NCBI RefSeq assembly: GCF_000620045.1
Contig: NZ_KK211060.1
Coordinates: 32,987-96,986 of the forward strand
DNA length: 64,000 bases
Source of the DNA: Halomonas halodenitrificans DSM 735
Lineage (GTDB): Bacteria; Pseudomonadota; Gammaproteobacteria; Pseudomonadales; Halomonadaceae
Direction of reading: 5' to 3'
Shown: piece by piece, positions 32,151 to 40,802 of the stretch
Layout of the letters: each line of letters begins with the position of its first letter
Numbering within the stretch: position 1 is the first letter of the stretch
The notes under the pieces: generated by a model
Databases searched by the model: none
What the model saw: the letters and a program-made list of their open reading frames with translations, nothing else
What the model was told of the DNA's origin: nothing
Translations under genes and position numbers: made by a program

Positions 32151-33776
32151 CTACAGCAGCCATTCGATGGGTAGCCACGACATGACTTTCACGCCGGCCC
32201 GGCGCAGCAGGCCGGAATTCGGCTCGCTGTGATGCACGACCTCATCCCCGTCGGCCTGCTCGTGCCAGACCAGGCTGCCGTCGTCTGCCAGCCTGACGCG
32301 ATAGCTCTGCTCGGGCACGCGGTCATCGAAGGCGTCATGCATGGCCGTGGCCAGGGTCGGGCTCTCGATCATGAAGCCGAGCTCGGTGTTGAGGCGCGCC
32401 GAGCGCGGGTCCAGGTTGAACGACCCCACAAATGCCCAGTCTCCATCCACGGCGAATGTCTTGGCGTGCAGGCTCGAGCCGGAGCTGCCAAAGCGCCCGA
32501 AGGGGCTGCTGTGGGTGATGGCCTCCCGGGAGCCTCGGCGCTTCAGCTCGAACAGCTGCACCCCGGCATCGAGCAGGTCCCGGCGGCGCTTTGCATAGCC
32601 GGCATGCACCGCGGCCACGTCGGTGGCCTCCAGGGAGTTGGTCAGCACCCTGACCCGCACCCCCTGCTCTGCCAGGCCCGCCAGCCAGCTGGCGCCCTCC
32701 TGCATGGGCACGAAGTAGGGGGAGACCAGGTCGAGCCGGCGCGTCGGGGCGCTCACGAGCTCGCCGAGTCGGCTGTTCAGGAGCTCCTGCTCTTCGGCCT
32801 CCCCCAGGCCCTTGGAGGGGTCATCGCTGACCATCCGGGTCTTTGTCCACTCGAAGCTCAGGTCGCCGCGCACCAGCTCGCTCACCAGGTCGCTCGCCTC
32901 CAGCGCCGCCAGGTAGCCTTGCGCCTCCGGCAGGCGGCGCCTCTGCTCGGCTGTGGCGGCCATCCGGGCCAAGCCCTCCCTGCCGGCGCTATCCACAAGC
33001 CGGCTGAGCGGATAGGAAGACGGGCTGCTCCAGTAGCGATCGAAGTCCGCGGATACCCTCTGCACGACCGGCCCGATGGCCATCACGTCCAGGTCCGAGA
33101 ACAACACGCCCCGGGTGGCGCCGAAATACTCGTCGCCGACGTTTCGCCCGCCGATGATGGTGACCTGGTTGTCGATGGTGAACGACTTGTTGTGCATGCG
33201 GCGATTGGCGCGGGAAAAGTCGGTCACATAACCGATGGCCCGCGGCGAGCGCACCACGAAGGGATTGAAGAGACGCACCTCGATGTTCGGGTGGGCGTCC
33301 AGGGCCGCCAGGGTGTCGTCCAGCCCCAGGGTGTTGTTGTCGTCCAGCAGCAGCCTGACCCGGACGCCGCGGTCGGCGGCGCGTCGCGCGGCGTCGAACA
33401 GCAGGCTGCCCGAGGTGTCGTTGTGCCAGATGTAGTACTGCAGGTCGAGGGTCTGCTCGGCGGACTCCGCCAGCAGCATTCGGGCGGCAAAGGCCTCGTG
33501 GGCATCACTCAGCGGGTGGATGCCGCTGCGCGCGGGATGGCGGTCCACCTTGTCCAATACCAGCCGTCCCAGGGTGGTATCACGGGCCTGCTCAAGGGGT
33601 AGCGCCCGGGTCATGCTCCGCCCTTCCAGGGAGGGCAGGGTACAGCCACCCAGCAGCAGTCCAAGCACTACGCTCAGCGCCAGCCCCCTGATGACTCGAC
33701 CCTCAGGCGCCGGCGACTCGCCGAACGCCTCGAGACTGACCGAGCCTCGTACTGACTCCTTCGACTTCCTGACCAT
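32151..33776 (-). CDS. Phospholipase-D family lipoprotein (ClsC/YmdC-like)
   Basis: A 541-residue protein with an N-terminal lipoprotein signal (ALSVVLGLLLGGC, lipobox LGGC) and two HKD catalytic motifs: HNKSFTIDNQVTIIGGRN and HAKTFAVDGDWAFVGSFN. Full-length homologues are cardiolipin synthase-like (ClsC) or other phosphatidyl transferases or hydrolases acting on the membrane surface. I start at ATG 33776. A longer in-frame reading to 33863 adds residues before an already long, charged N terminus. The gene lies alone between repeats and the second hip module. Confidence 0.83.
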   Translation of the reverse strand: MVRKSKESVRGSVSLEAFGESPAPEGRVIRGLALSVVLGLLLGGCTLPSLEGRSMTRALPLEQARDTTLGRLVLDKVDRHPARSGIHPLSDAHEAFAARMLLAESAEQTLDLQYYIWHNDTSGSLLFDAARRAADRGVRVRLLLDDNNTLGLDDTLAALDAHPNIEVRLFNPFVVRSPRAIGYVTDFSRANRRMHNKSFTIDNQVTIIGGRNVGDEYFGATRGVLFSDLDVMAIGPVVQRVSADFDRYWSSPSSYPLSRLVDSAGREGLARMAATAEQRRRLPEAQGYLAALEASDLVSELVRGDLSFEWTKTRMVSDDPSKGLGEAEEQELLNSRLGELVSAPTRRLDLVSPYFVPMQEGASWLAGLAEQGVRVRVLTNSLEATDVAAVHAGYAKRRRDLLDAGVQLFELKRRGSREAITHSSPFGRFGSSGSSLHAKTFAVDGDWAFVGSFNLDPRSARLNTELGFMIESPTLATAMHDAFDDRVPEQSYRVRLADDGSLVWHEQADGDEVVHHSEPNSGLLRRAGVKVMSWLPIEWLL

Positions 33777-33968
33777 GACAGACCTGCAACAATAAGATGT
33801 ACAAGGGAGTAGAACATACCTCACCTCGCCATCGAGGTCTTCTGCCCACTCCAGGCTGTCCAATGCCCTCCTCCAGCGCTTCCTTTCTCAAACAAAAAAA
33901 GATACTATCATATCTAAAAAGGAACAAATAAAGAAAAATTAGATAGTATAATGTCTAAAAGGACTGTC
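33777..33968 (+). promoter_or_regulatory. hipBA-2 promoter region with inverted repeat
   Basis: A strongly AT-rich stretch divergent from the phospholipase gene. GATACTATC (33901-33909) and GATAGTATA (33942-33950) form an inverted pair, and ATCTAAAAAGGA recurs as GTCTAAAAGGA. TATAAT at 33947-33952 is a perfect -10 box. It overlaps an apparent ATG at 33951, so that ATG cannot lie in the transcript made from it. Confidence 0.6.
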
Positions 33969-34247
33969 ATGCGACTCACATTACTGACGGCCAGCGATGT
34001 CCAGCACGACCTGGCAGGGGCGGTTCGACAGCGTCGCCGAGAGCAGAAACTATCACGCGCCGCTCTCGCCGAGCGCAGCGGTGTGCCGGCCCCCACGATC
34101 AAGCGATTCGAGACGACCGGCCAGATTTCGCTGCGTCAGTTTCTGCTGCTATGGCAAAGCGTGGATCGCCTGGAGCCTATAGCGGAGCTGACCGCGCCCA
34201 GGCCGACCATGCCTCGCAGCATCGAGGAGGTACTGCGTGACGAGTGA
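33969..34247 (+). CDS. HipB-like antitoxin of the second module
   Basis: A 92-residue protein with an XRE helix-turn-helix (VRQRRREQKLSRAALAERSGVPAPTIKRFETTGQISLRQFLLLWQSV). ATG 33969 is preferred because AAAAGGA lies 6 bases before it and because the -10 box covers the upstream ATG at 33951. It is distinct from the first HipB: there are no TATCC-N8-GGATA sites, and the C terminus (PRPTMPRSIEEVLRDE) differs. The hipA-like gene overlaps its end by 11 bases. Confidence 0.8.
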   Translation: MRLTLLTASDVQHDLAGAVRQRRREQKLSRAALAERSGVPAPTIKRFETTGQISLRQFLLLWQSVDRLEPIAELTAPRPTMPRSIEEVLRDE

Positions 34248-35526
34248 TTTCAGGCCCATCCGGCACCTGGAGGTGCGCCGCCGCCTCAGCGATGGTCGCC
34301 AGGTGTTCGTCGGCCGCCTGGCCCAAAACAGGGAGGGTGCCTTCTTCCAGTACGACGAGGCCTACTGTCGTCAGCAGCACAGCTTGTCGCCGTTTCACCT
34401 CCCCTTCGACACACGCCTGCACGCGGCCCCGCCATCCCCCCACAAGGGACTCCACGGCCTGTTTGCCGATTCACTCCCAGATGGCTGGGGCCTGATGCTG
34501 ATGGACCGGCTGTTTCGGCAGCACGGCATTCCACCACATGCCGTGACAGCCATGGACCGGCTGGCTTTCGTCGGGGAGGATGGCATGGGGGCGCTCAGTT
34601 ACTATCCAGCAGCACCGCTTGTCGATGAGGGCGAAGCCGATCACTGGAGTCGCCTGGGCGAGCTGGGTGAACAGGCTCGACGACTCTTCGAGGGCCAGAC
34701 AGACACGGTGCTCGCTGCCCTGGCCCAGGCCGGCAGCTCGGGCGGCGCACGCCCCAAGGCCCAGGTCTATCTGTCGCCGGGCGCTACCGATCGGGCCAGC
34801 ACTCGCCCTCACCCGGAACTGGAGCCGTGGTTGATCAAGTTCACTTCCAACGCCCTGGCGCTGGGACATGAAGAAGGGTTGTGCGAAGCGGCCTACTTGG
34901 CCCTGGCCAAACAGGCTGGCATAGAAACACCAGACTGGCAGCTCATCTCTCCTCCCGCGGGCTCTCCGGCAGTGGCCTGGCTGGCATTACGCCGCTTCGA
35001 CTGCAACCCGCAGGGGCGCTACCACATGAGCAGTGCCTGCGGCCTGCTGGATGCTGACTTCCGCCTGCCATCGCTTGACTACGAAGACCTGATCAAAGCC
35101 GGCCAGGTCCTCTGTGGCAGTCCCGCCGTCGGCGGCGCACTGTTTCGACGAGCCATCTTCAACCTCTTCGCCTGCAATCAGGACGATCACAGCAAGAACT
35201 GGGCCTTTCTGCTGCAGGATGATGGCCGGTGGCGCCTCTCCCCCGGATATGACCTCACCTTCAGTCCTGGTCCTTATGATGAGCATGCCACCGCCTTTAT
35301 GGGACACGGCAAGAATCCACCGTTACAGGTCATTCAGGCACTGGCCGATCAGGCCGGGTTCGCTCGCTGGCACGAGGCCAGACAGGTTATCGAGGAAGTG
35401 GTAACGGCGATCAACGAATGGAATGAAGTGGCCAAGACACTGGGGGTTAGCACGAGTGTGCGTCGAGAAATAGCGCAGCGCCTGGATTTTCTTCAGAAAG
35501 CCAACCGCGGCCTCTGGATCGGATAA
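34237..35526 (+). CDS. HipA-like Ser/Thr kinase toxin, second module
   Basis: A 429-residue HipA-family kinase starting with GTG at 34237, inside the antitoxin gene. The kinase motifs are present: SSGGARPKAQV (nucleotide loop), NQDDHSKNWAFLL (catalytic Asp, Lys and Asn) and GYDLTFSPGP (metal-binding Asp). It has an N-terminal subdomain 1-like region and is closer to the YjjJ/HipT group than to E. coli HipA, judging from the motif context. The target is unknown. It seems intact. Both this and hipBA-1 lie within 6 kb. Confidence 0.85.
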   Translation: MTSDFRPIRHLEVRRRLSDGRQVFVGRLAQNREGAFFQYDEAYCRQQHSLSPFHLPFDTRLHAAPPSPHKGLHGLFADSLPDGWGLMLMDRLFRQHGIPPHAVTAMDRLAFVGEDGMGALSYYPAAPLVDEGEADHWSRLGELGEQARRLFEGQTDTVLAALAQAGSSGGARPKAQVYLSPGATDRASTRPHPELEPWLIKFTSNALALGHEEGLCEAAYLALAKQAGIETPDWQLISPPAGSPAVAWLALRRFDCNPQGRYHMSSACGLLDADFRLPSLDYEDLIKAGQVLCGSPAVGGALFRRAIFNLFACNQDDHSKNWAFLLQDDGRWRLSPGYDLTFSPGPYDEHATAFMGHGKNPPLQVIQALADQAGFARWHEARQVIEEVVTAINEWNEVAKTLGVSTSVRREIAQRLDFLQKANRGLWIG

Positions 35527-35548
35527 CCTCTCGCTGCCACCTCGGCTA

Positions 35549-35592
35549 CCACAACGCCCGATCCCGGTAAGCGTCGGGGCCGGACGTTGTGG
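35549..35592. terminator. Bidirectional hairpin between hipA-2 and cysS
   Basis: CCACAACG (35549-35556) pairs with CGTTGTGG (35585-35592), with extra GC pairs possible inside. It lies between two convergent genes and is followed on the + strand by CTTTCC. Confidence 0.55.
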
Positions 35593-35628
35593 CTTTCCAG
35601 TGAGAAGCGTTCGGGGTGAAGCGGCTAT

Positions 35629-37050
35629 CTATGACGCGGCGTCGGGCTTCTCGAAGACCCAGCCGGTGCCTTCCCGGGAGTCCTTGAGGATGATGCCCAG
35701 GGCGGCGAGTTCGTCGCGGATGGCGTCGGCGGCGGCGAAGTCCCTGGCCTTCTTGGCCGCGGCCCGGGCGTCGATCCGCGCCTGGATCTGCGCCTGTGTG
35801 AGCGGCAGCTCGCCGGCGCCCGCCTTGAGGAAGCTCGCCGGGTCCTGTTGCAGCAGGCCCAGGATGCCCCCCAGGCGCCGGAGCTCGGCGGCCAGGGCCG
35901 GCGCCCGGTCGGGGGTCTCCTTCCTGGCCCGATTCAGTTCCCGAGCCAGGTCGAAGAGCACCGAGAGCGCCCCGGCGGTGTTGAAGTCGTCATCCATGGC
36001 CGCGGCAAAGCGCCTGTCGAAGTCACCTTCCACTCGTCCTGCCACGGGCTCGACGCCCTCGAGAGACAACCCTTCGAGAGAATTATAGAAACGCTCCAGC
36101 GACTTGCGGGCGTCCGCCAGGGCTTCCGGGGCGTAGTTGATGGCGCTTCGGTAGTGGCTGGCCACCAGCAGGTAGCGCACCACCTCGGGGTCGTGGTGCT
36201 CGAGCACCTCGCGGATGGTGAAGAAGTTGCCCAGCGACTTGGACATCTTCTCGTGGTCCACCCGCACCGCCCCGGCGTGCATCCAGGTGTTGACGAAGGG
36301 CTTGCCGTTGGCTGCCTCGGACTGGGCGATCTCGTTCTCATGGTGCGGGAAGGTCAGGTCCGGCCCACCGCCGTGGATGTCGAAGGTCTCGCCCAGGCAG
36401 CACTTCGACATGGCCGAACATTCGATATGCCAGCCAGGGCGCCCCTCGCCCCAGGGCGATGGCCAGCTCGCCTCGCCGGGCTTGGCGGCCTTCCAGAGCA
36501 CGAAGTCCAGGGGGTCTTCCTTGTGCTCATCGACCTCGATGCGGGCGCCGGAGCGCATCTCGTCGAGGTCGCGGTTGTTGAGCTTGCCGTAGCCCTCGAA
36601 GCGGCGCACCCGGTAGTAGACATCGCCGTTATCCGCCGCATAGGCGTAGTCCTTGGCGATCAGGGTCTCGATCATGGCGACGATATCATCGATATGCCGG
36701 GTCGCCCGGGGCTCCTCATCCGGCGGTAACACCCCGAGACGCGCCTCGTCCTCGTGCATCGCCTCGATCATGCGCTCGGTGAGCGAGGCGATCGACTCGC
36801 CATTCTCGTCGGCCCGGCGCAGGATCTTGTCGTCGATATCGGTGACATTGCGCACATAGGTAACGTCATAGCCCCTGTAGCGCAGGTAGCGGGTGATCAC
36901 GTCGAAGGCCACCATCACCCGGGCATGGCCCAGGTGGCAGTAGTCATAGACGGTCATGCCGCAGACATACATCCGCACCTTGCCCGGGTCGATGGGCGTG
37001 AAGGCTTCCTTGCGGCGGGTCAGCGTGTTGTAGATCTGCATATCGGTCAT
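35629..37050 (-). CDS. cysS: Cysteinyl-tRNA synthetase
   Basis: A 473-residue class I synthetase. The HIGH motif is HLGH in [11 protein letters not shown] (about 37-40) and the KMSKS loop is KMSKSLGN near 270. Zinc ligands include the Cys in YVCGMTVYD and the Cys/His in WHIECSAMS...HHENE. The C-terminal anticodon-binding region is complete, so it is functional. The start may be 37050 (MTDMQIY) or 37041 (MQIYNTL). It lies just after glnS on the same strand, a common gammaproteobacterial pairing. Confidence 0.96.
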   Translation of the reverse strand: MTDMQIYNTLTRRKEAFTPIDPGKVRMYVCGMTVYDYCHLGHARVMVAFDVITRYLRYRGYDVTYVRNVTDIDDKILRRADENGESIASLTERMIEAMHEDEARLGVLPPDEEPRATRHIDDIVAMIETLIAKDYAYAADNGDVYYRVRRFEGYGKLNNRDLDEMRSGARIEVDEHKEDPLDFVLWKAAKPGEASWPSPWGEGRPGWHIECSAMSKCCLGETFDIHGGGPDLTFPHHENEIAQSEAANGKPFVNTWMHAGAVRVDHEKMSKSLGNFFTIREVLEHHDPEVVRYLLVASHYRSAINYAPEALADARKSLERFYNSLEGLSLEGVEPVAGRVEGDFDRRFAAAMDDDFNTAGALSVLFDLARELNRARKETPDRAPALAAELRRLGGILGLLQQDPASFLKAGAGELPLTQAQIQARIDARAAAKKARDFAAADAIRDELAALGIILKDSREGTGWVFEKPDAAS

Positions 37051-37052
37051 GC

Positions 37053-38852
37053 TCAGCCCTTCTTCTGCGCGTCTGGCTTCCCGGACTCTGGCTTCCCGGA
37101 CTCTGGCTTCCCGGGCTCTGGCTTCCCGGACTCTGGCTTGTGAGCCTCCTGCTTCTGCGCCTCTTGCTTCTGCGCCTCTTTCTTCTGTGTCTTGGCCCAG
37201 GTGTCCTTGAGGCTCACGGTGCGGTTGAACACCAGCTTGCCATCGCGGCAGGCATGACGGTCGGCGCAGAAGTAGCCCACCCGCTCGAACTGGAAGCGGC
37301 TCTCGGGCGTCACCTCGGCCAGGCTGGGCTCGCCGATGGCCTGGCGCACCACCAGCGACTCGGGGTTCAGGTGCTCGAGGAAGTCGGCGTCCTTGTCCTT
37401 GTCCGGCTGCTCCTCCAGGAAGAGGTTGTCGTAGAGCCGCACCTCCATGGGCACCCCGTGTTCGACACTGACCCAGTGGATCACGCCCTTGACCTTGCGC
37501 CCCTCGGGGTTCTTGCCCAGGGTGTCGAAGTCCACGGAGCAGCGCAGCTCGCTGACCTCGCCGGCGGCATCCTTGATCACCTCGTCGCAGCGGATCACAT
37601 AGCTGTTGCGCAGGCGTACCTCCTTGCCCGGCGCCAGGCGGAAGAACTTCTTGGGCGGCTCCTCCATGAAGTCGTCCTGGTCGATATACAGCTCCCGCCC
37701 GAAGGGAATCTGGCGCACGGGCATGTCATCCCGCGCCGGGTGGCCGGGCACCGCATAGGTCTCTTCATGCCCCTCGGGCACATTGGTCAGCACCACCTTG
37801 AGGGGCTTGAGCACGGCCATGGCCCGGGGCGCGTTGTCCTCGAGGTCCGAGCGGATCGCGTGATAGAGCATACCGATCTCGACCAGGCCGCCATCGGCGC
37901 GGGTCACGCCGATCATATCGCAGAACTTGCGAACCGAGGCCGGCGTATAGCCTCGGCGACGCATCCCGGAGATGGTCGGCAGGCGGGGGTCGTCCCAGCC
38001 ATCCACGATCTCCTGGTCCACCAGCAGCTTGAGCTTGCGCTTGGAGGTCAGGGTGTAGTTCAGGTTGAGCCGGGCGAACTCGATCTGACGCGGCGTCGCC
38101 GGCACCGGCAGGTTGGCCAGGAACCACTCGTAGAGCGGGCGATGGTCCTCGAACTCCAGGGTGCAGATGGAGTGGGAGATCCCCTCGATGGCGTCGGACT
38201 GGCCATGGGTGAAGTCGTAGGAGGGGTAGATCTTCCACTTGTCACCGGTCTGGTGGTGGCTGGCATGGCGAATGCGGTAGAGGATCGGGTCGCGCATATT
38301 GATGTTGGGCGAGGCCATGTCGATCCTGGCCCGCAGCACCTTCTCGCCCTCGGCGAACTCGCCGCGGCGCATGCGCTCCAGCAGGTCGAGGTTCTCCTCG
38401 GGGGAGCGCTCGCGATAGGGACTCGGGCGCCCCGGCTGGGTCAGGCTGCCGCGGTACTCGCGGATCTCGTCCGGGGAGAGGTCGTCGACATAGGCCTTGC
38501 CCTCGCCGATCAGGTGCTGGGCCCAGGCGTAGAGTTGGCCGAAGTAGTCGGAGGCGAAGCGCACCTCGCCGCTCCACTGAAAGCCCAGCCAGTTGACGTC
38601 TTCCTTGATGGCGTCGATATACGCCTGCTCTTCCTTCGCCGGGTTGGTGTCATCGAAGCGCAGGTGACAGTCACCACCGAATTGCTCGGCCAGGCCGAAG
38701 TTGAGGCAGATCGACTTGGCGTGCCCGATGTGCAGGAAGCCGTTGGGCTCCGGCGGGAAGCGGGTCACGACCTTGCCGTCACGGCCGGCCTCGATCTCGT
38801 CACGAATCTGGTTGCGAATAAAGTTCGGCGCGCTGGTGGTGTCGGTGGTCAT
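37053..38852 (-). CDS. glnS: Glutaminyl-tRNA synthetase with repeat-rich C-terminal tail
   Basis: A 599-residue class I synthetase with HIGH ([22 protein letters not shown]), the KMSKS equivalent LTSKRKL and both beta-barrel anticodon-binding domains. Start at ATG 38852; the earlier in-frame GTG is rejected because the family starts near [11 protein letters not shown]. The last roughly 45 residues are unusual: KQEAQ units and then five [15 protein letters not shown] units, low in complexity and not part of the enzyme fold. The matching DNA (37075-37190) is a tandem repeat. The stop lies 2 bases before cysS. Confidence 0.95.
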   Translation of the reverse strand: MTTDTTSAPNFIRNQIRDEIEAGRDGKVVTRFPPEPNGFLHIGHAKSICLNFGLAEQFGGDCHLRFDDTNPAKEEQAYIDAIKEDVNWLGFQWSGEVRFASDYFGQLYAWAQHLIGEGKAYVDDLSPDEIREYRGSLTQPGRPSPYRERSPEENLDLLERMRRGEFAEGEKVLRARIDMASPNINMRDPILYRIRHASHHQTGDKWKIYPSYDFTHGQSDAIEGISHSICTLEFEDHRPLYEWFLANLPVPATPRQIEFARLNLNYTLTSKRKLKLLVDQEIVDGWDDPRLPTISGMRRRGYTPASVRKFCDMIGVTRADGGLVEIGMLYHAIRSDLEDNAPRAMAVLKPLKVVLTNVPEGHEETYAVPGHPARDDMPVRQIPFGRELYIDQDDFMEEPPKKFFRLAPGKEVRLRNSYVIRCDEVIKDAAGEVSELRCSVDFDTLGKNPEGRKVKGVIHWVSVEHGVPMEVRLYDNLFLEEQPDKDKDADFLEHLNPESLVVRQAIGEPSLAEVTPESRFQFERVGYFCADRHACRDGKLVFNRTVSLKDTWAKTQKKEAQKQEAQKQEAHKPESGKPEPGKPESGKPESGKPDAQKKG

Positions 38853-39148
38853 GGTTGGGAAAACAACCTCTGGTTGGAGTGCGGTCCGGGGGCCGTTGAC
38901 AGTGGCCTTCACTGCTCGGGGCTGTTCCGGCGACGAGCCTGCGAGGAGGCGCTGTGAACCCCTCCCTGGGCGCTACCGATGCCATCCCTGGCATAGGACC
39001 TCCTCTTCGGCTCATCCCCGGCGCCCCTCGCCGCAGCGTTCAAGCCGACGTCGGGCTTGTTTCGCGCAGCGAGGCAAAACCGGTATTATAGCGCCACGCC
39101 CATGGGCAACGCCAAGGCAGCGCCCCTTTATTGCACAGGACCTTACGC
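38853..39148. other. glnS-ppiB divergent intergenic region with stem-rich element
   Basis: No gene is seen. GAGGAGG (38943-38949) and CCTCCTC (38999-39005) enclose two small stems (CCCTCCCTGGG and GCCATCCCTGGC), which looks like a structured intergenic repeat of the kind seen in halomonads, though only one copy lies in this window. A TATTAT near 39083 may be the -10 of the ppiB promoter. Confidence 0.4.
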
Positions 39149-39646
39149 ATGATCGTACTGCAGACCACCTTCGGTGACATCCACGTCGAGCTCAACCACG
39201 AGAAGGCCCCCAAGACCGCCGCCAACTTCGAACAGTATGTGCGCGACGGCTTCTATGACGGCACCCTCTTTCATCGCGTGATCGAGGGTTTCATGGTCCA
39301 GGGCGGCGGCTTCGACGAGGACTTCAACCAGAAGCCGACCCGCGACCCCATCGAGAACGAGGCCGACAACGGCCTGGCCAACGAGGTGGGCACCCTGGCC
39401 ATGGCCCGCACCCAGGACCCCCACTCCGCCACCGCCCAGTTCTTCATCAACATCGCCGACAACAGCTTCCTCAACCACAGCGGCAAGTCCATCCAGGGCT
39501 GGGGCTACTGCGCCTTCGGCCGCGTGGTCGACGGCATGGACGTGGTCGAGAAGATCAAGAACGTCGCCACCACTCGCCGCGGCATGCACGCCGATGTGCC
39601 CGCCGAGGACGTGGTCATCAAGAAGGCCTACATCAAGGAGGACTGA
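39149..39646 (+). CDS. ppiB: Peptidyl-prolyl cis-trans isomerase B (cyclophilin)
   Basis: A 165-residue cytoplasmic cyclophilin without signal peptide. It has [15 protein letters not shown] (catalytic Arg), the [24 protein letters not shown] core and [14 protein letters not shown]. Start at ATG 39149 behind AGGACC; the longer reading lacks a ribosome site. It stands upstream of lpxH in the same direction with a small hairpin between. Confidence 0.94.
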   Translation: MIVLQTTFGDIHVELNHEKAPKTAANFEQYVRDGFYDGTLFHRVIEGFMVQGGGFDEDFNQKPTRDPIENEADNGLANEVGTLAMARTQDPHSATAQFFINIADNSFLNHSGKSIQGWGYCAFGRVVDGMDVVEKIKNVATTRRGMHADVPAEDVVIKKAYIKED

Positions 39647-39671
39647 GCCGCCTCCCCCCTGCCCTACCTGG

Positions 39672-39690
39672 CGCCCGCTTCATGCGGGCG
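39672..39690 (+). terminator. Hairpin between ppiB and lpxH
   Basis: CGCCCGC (39672-39678) pairs with GCGGGCG (39684-39690) around TTCAT and is followed by TCTTG. The stem is compact, so partial termination after ppiB is plausible. Confidence 0.45.
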
Positions 39691-39726
39691 TCTTGCCCTC
39701 TGCCGCCGAACCGGGAACCCTTCACC

Positions 39727-40479
39727 ATGGCCACCCTGCTGATTTCCGACCTGCATCTGCACCCTGGCGCCCCCGCGATCACCGAGGGCTTTCTGCACTG
39801 GCTACAGGCGCGAGCCCGCGGCGCCGACGCGCTGTATATCCTCGGCGATTTCTTCGAGGCCTGGATCGGGGATGACCTGCTGGACCTGGTCGACGTCGAC
39901 CCCACCGGCAACGCCGACCTGGCGAAGCGAGTCGCCGAGGCGCTGCGCCGCCTGGCCGATGCCGGCACCGCGATCTATCTGATGCACGGCAACCGCGACT
40001 TCCTGCTCGGCGAACGCTTCGCCCGGGAGGCCGGCGCCACCCTGCTGCCCGACCCCAGCCTTATCCGGCTGGGCGACACCCCGGTGCTGCTGATGCACGG
40101 CGACAGCCTGTGCACGCGCGATACGGCCTACCAGGCCTTCCGCGCCCAGGCCCGGGACCCGCAATGGCAGGCGCAGGTGCTGTCGATGCCGATCCAGGAG
40201 CGCATCGCCCTGGCCAGGCAACTGCGCGAGCAGTCCGGCGAGGCCAACTCCAACAAGGCCGAGGACATCATGGATGTCACCCCGGAGGAAGTCGTCGAGG
40301 CCATGGCAGCGCACGGTGTCACCACCCTGATCCATGGCCACACCCACCGCCCGGCGGTGCACGACCTCGAGGTCGACGGACAACCCGCCCGGCGCATCGT
40401 GCTGGGAGACTGGCAACCCGGCCAGGGCTGGGAAATCGTCGTCGAAGACGACGGCAAGCCCCGGCTGAAGGCATGCTAA
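39727..40479 (+). CDS. lpxH: UDP-2,3-diacylglucosamine diphosphatase
   Basis: A 250-residue metallophosphoesterase of lipid A synthesis that removes UMP to give lipid X. Metal-binding motifs: LISDLHLHP at the start (D-x-H), [32 protein letters not shown] and the C-terminal [13 protein letters not shown]. Start ATG 39727 after AACCCTTCACC; the frame also runs upstream without a better site. About 110 bases of its 3' end, together with the following palindromes, are duplicated directly downstream. Confidence 0.94.
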   Translation: MATLLISDLHLHPGAPAITEGFLHWLQARARGADALYILGDFFEAWIGDDLLDLVDVDPTGNADLAKRVAEALRRLADAGTAIYLMHGNRDFLLGERFAREAGATLLPDPSLIRLGDTPVLLMHGDSLCTRDTAYQAFRAQARDPQWQAQVLSMPIQERIALARQLREQSGEANSNKAEDIMDVTPEEVVEAMAAHGVTTLIHGHTHRPAVHDLEVDGQPARRIVLGDWQPGQGWEIVVEDDGKPRLKAC

Positions 40480-40792
40480 TAAACACGGGGGTCAGACCCC
40501 GGAGGTATTGGGGTCAGACCCCGGGGGTATGGGGTCTGACCCCACGCTCCGACGGGGTCTGACCCCAAGGGAAGGTCGACGGCCAACCCGCCCGGCGCAT
40601 CGTGCTGGGAGACTGGCAACCCGGCCAGGGCTGGGAAATCGTCGTCGAAGACGACGGCAAGCCCCGGCTGAAGGCATGCTAATAAACACGGGGGTCAGAC
40701 CCCGGAGGTATTGGGGTCAGACCCCGGAGGTATTGGGGTCTGACCCCAGGGGGTATGGGGTCTGACCCCACGCCCTGATGGGGTCTGACCCC
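40371..40792 (+). repeat. Tandem duplication of lpxH tail plus GGGGTC array
   Basis: Bases 40371-40573 recur as 40574 onward with a constant offset of 203 bases. Each copy holds the last 107 or so bases of lpxH, its double stop TAATAA and a set of GGGGTC palindromes (four in the first, 40487-40566; five in the second, 40690-40792). The second lpxH tail lacks a start and is not a gene. The near-identity of the copies, with differences mainly in the palindrome spacers, points to a recent event. Confidence 0.9.
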
Positions 40793-40802
40793 AAGGGGGA
40801 GG

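Noticed and set aside
33951..34247. Longer HipB-2 starting at ATG 33951
   Set aside because: That ATG lies within the TATAAT box (33947-33952), and a good Shine-Dalgarno precedes the next in-frame ATG at 33969.
40574..40680. A second lpxH-like gene
   Set aside because: It is only the duplicated 3' tail, without a start or catalytic motifs.
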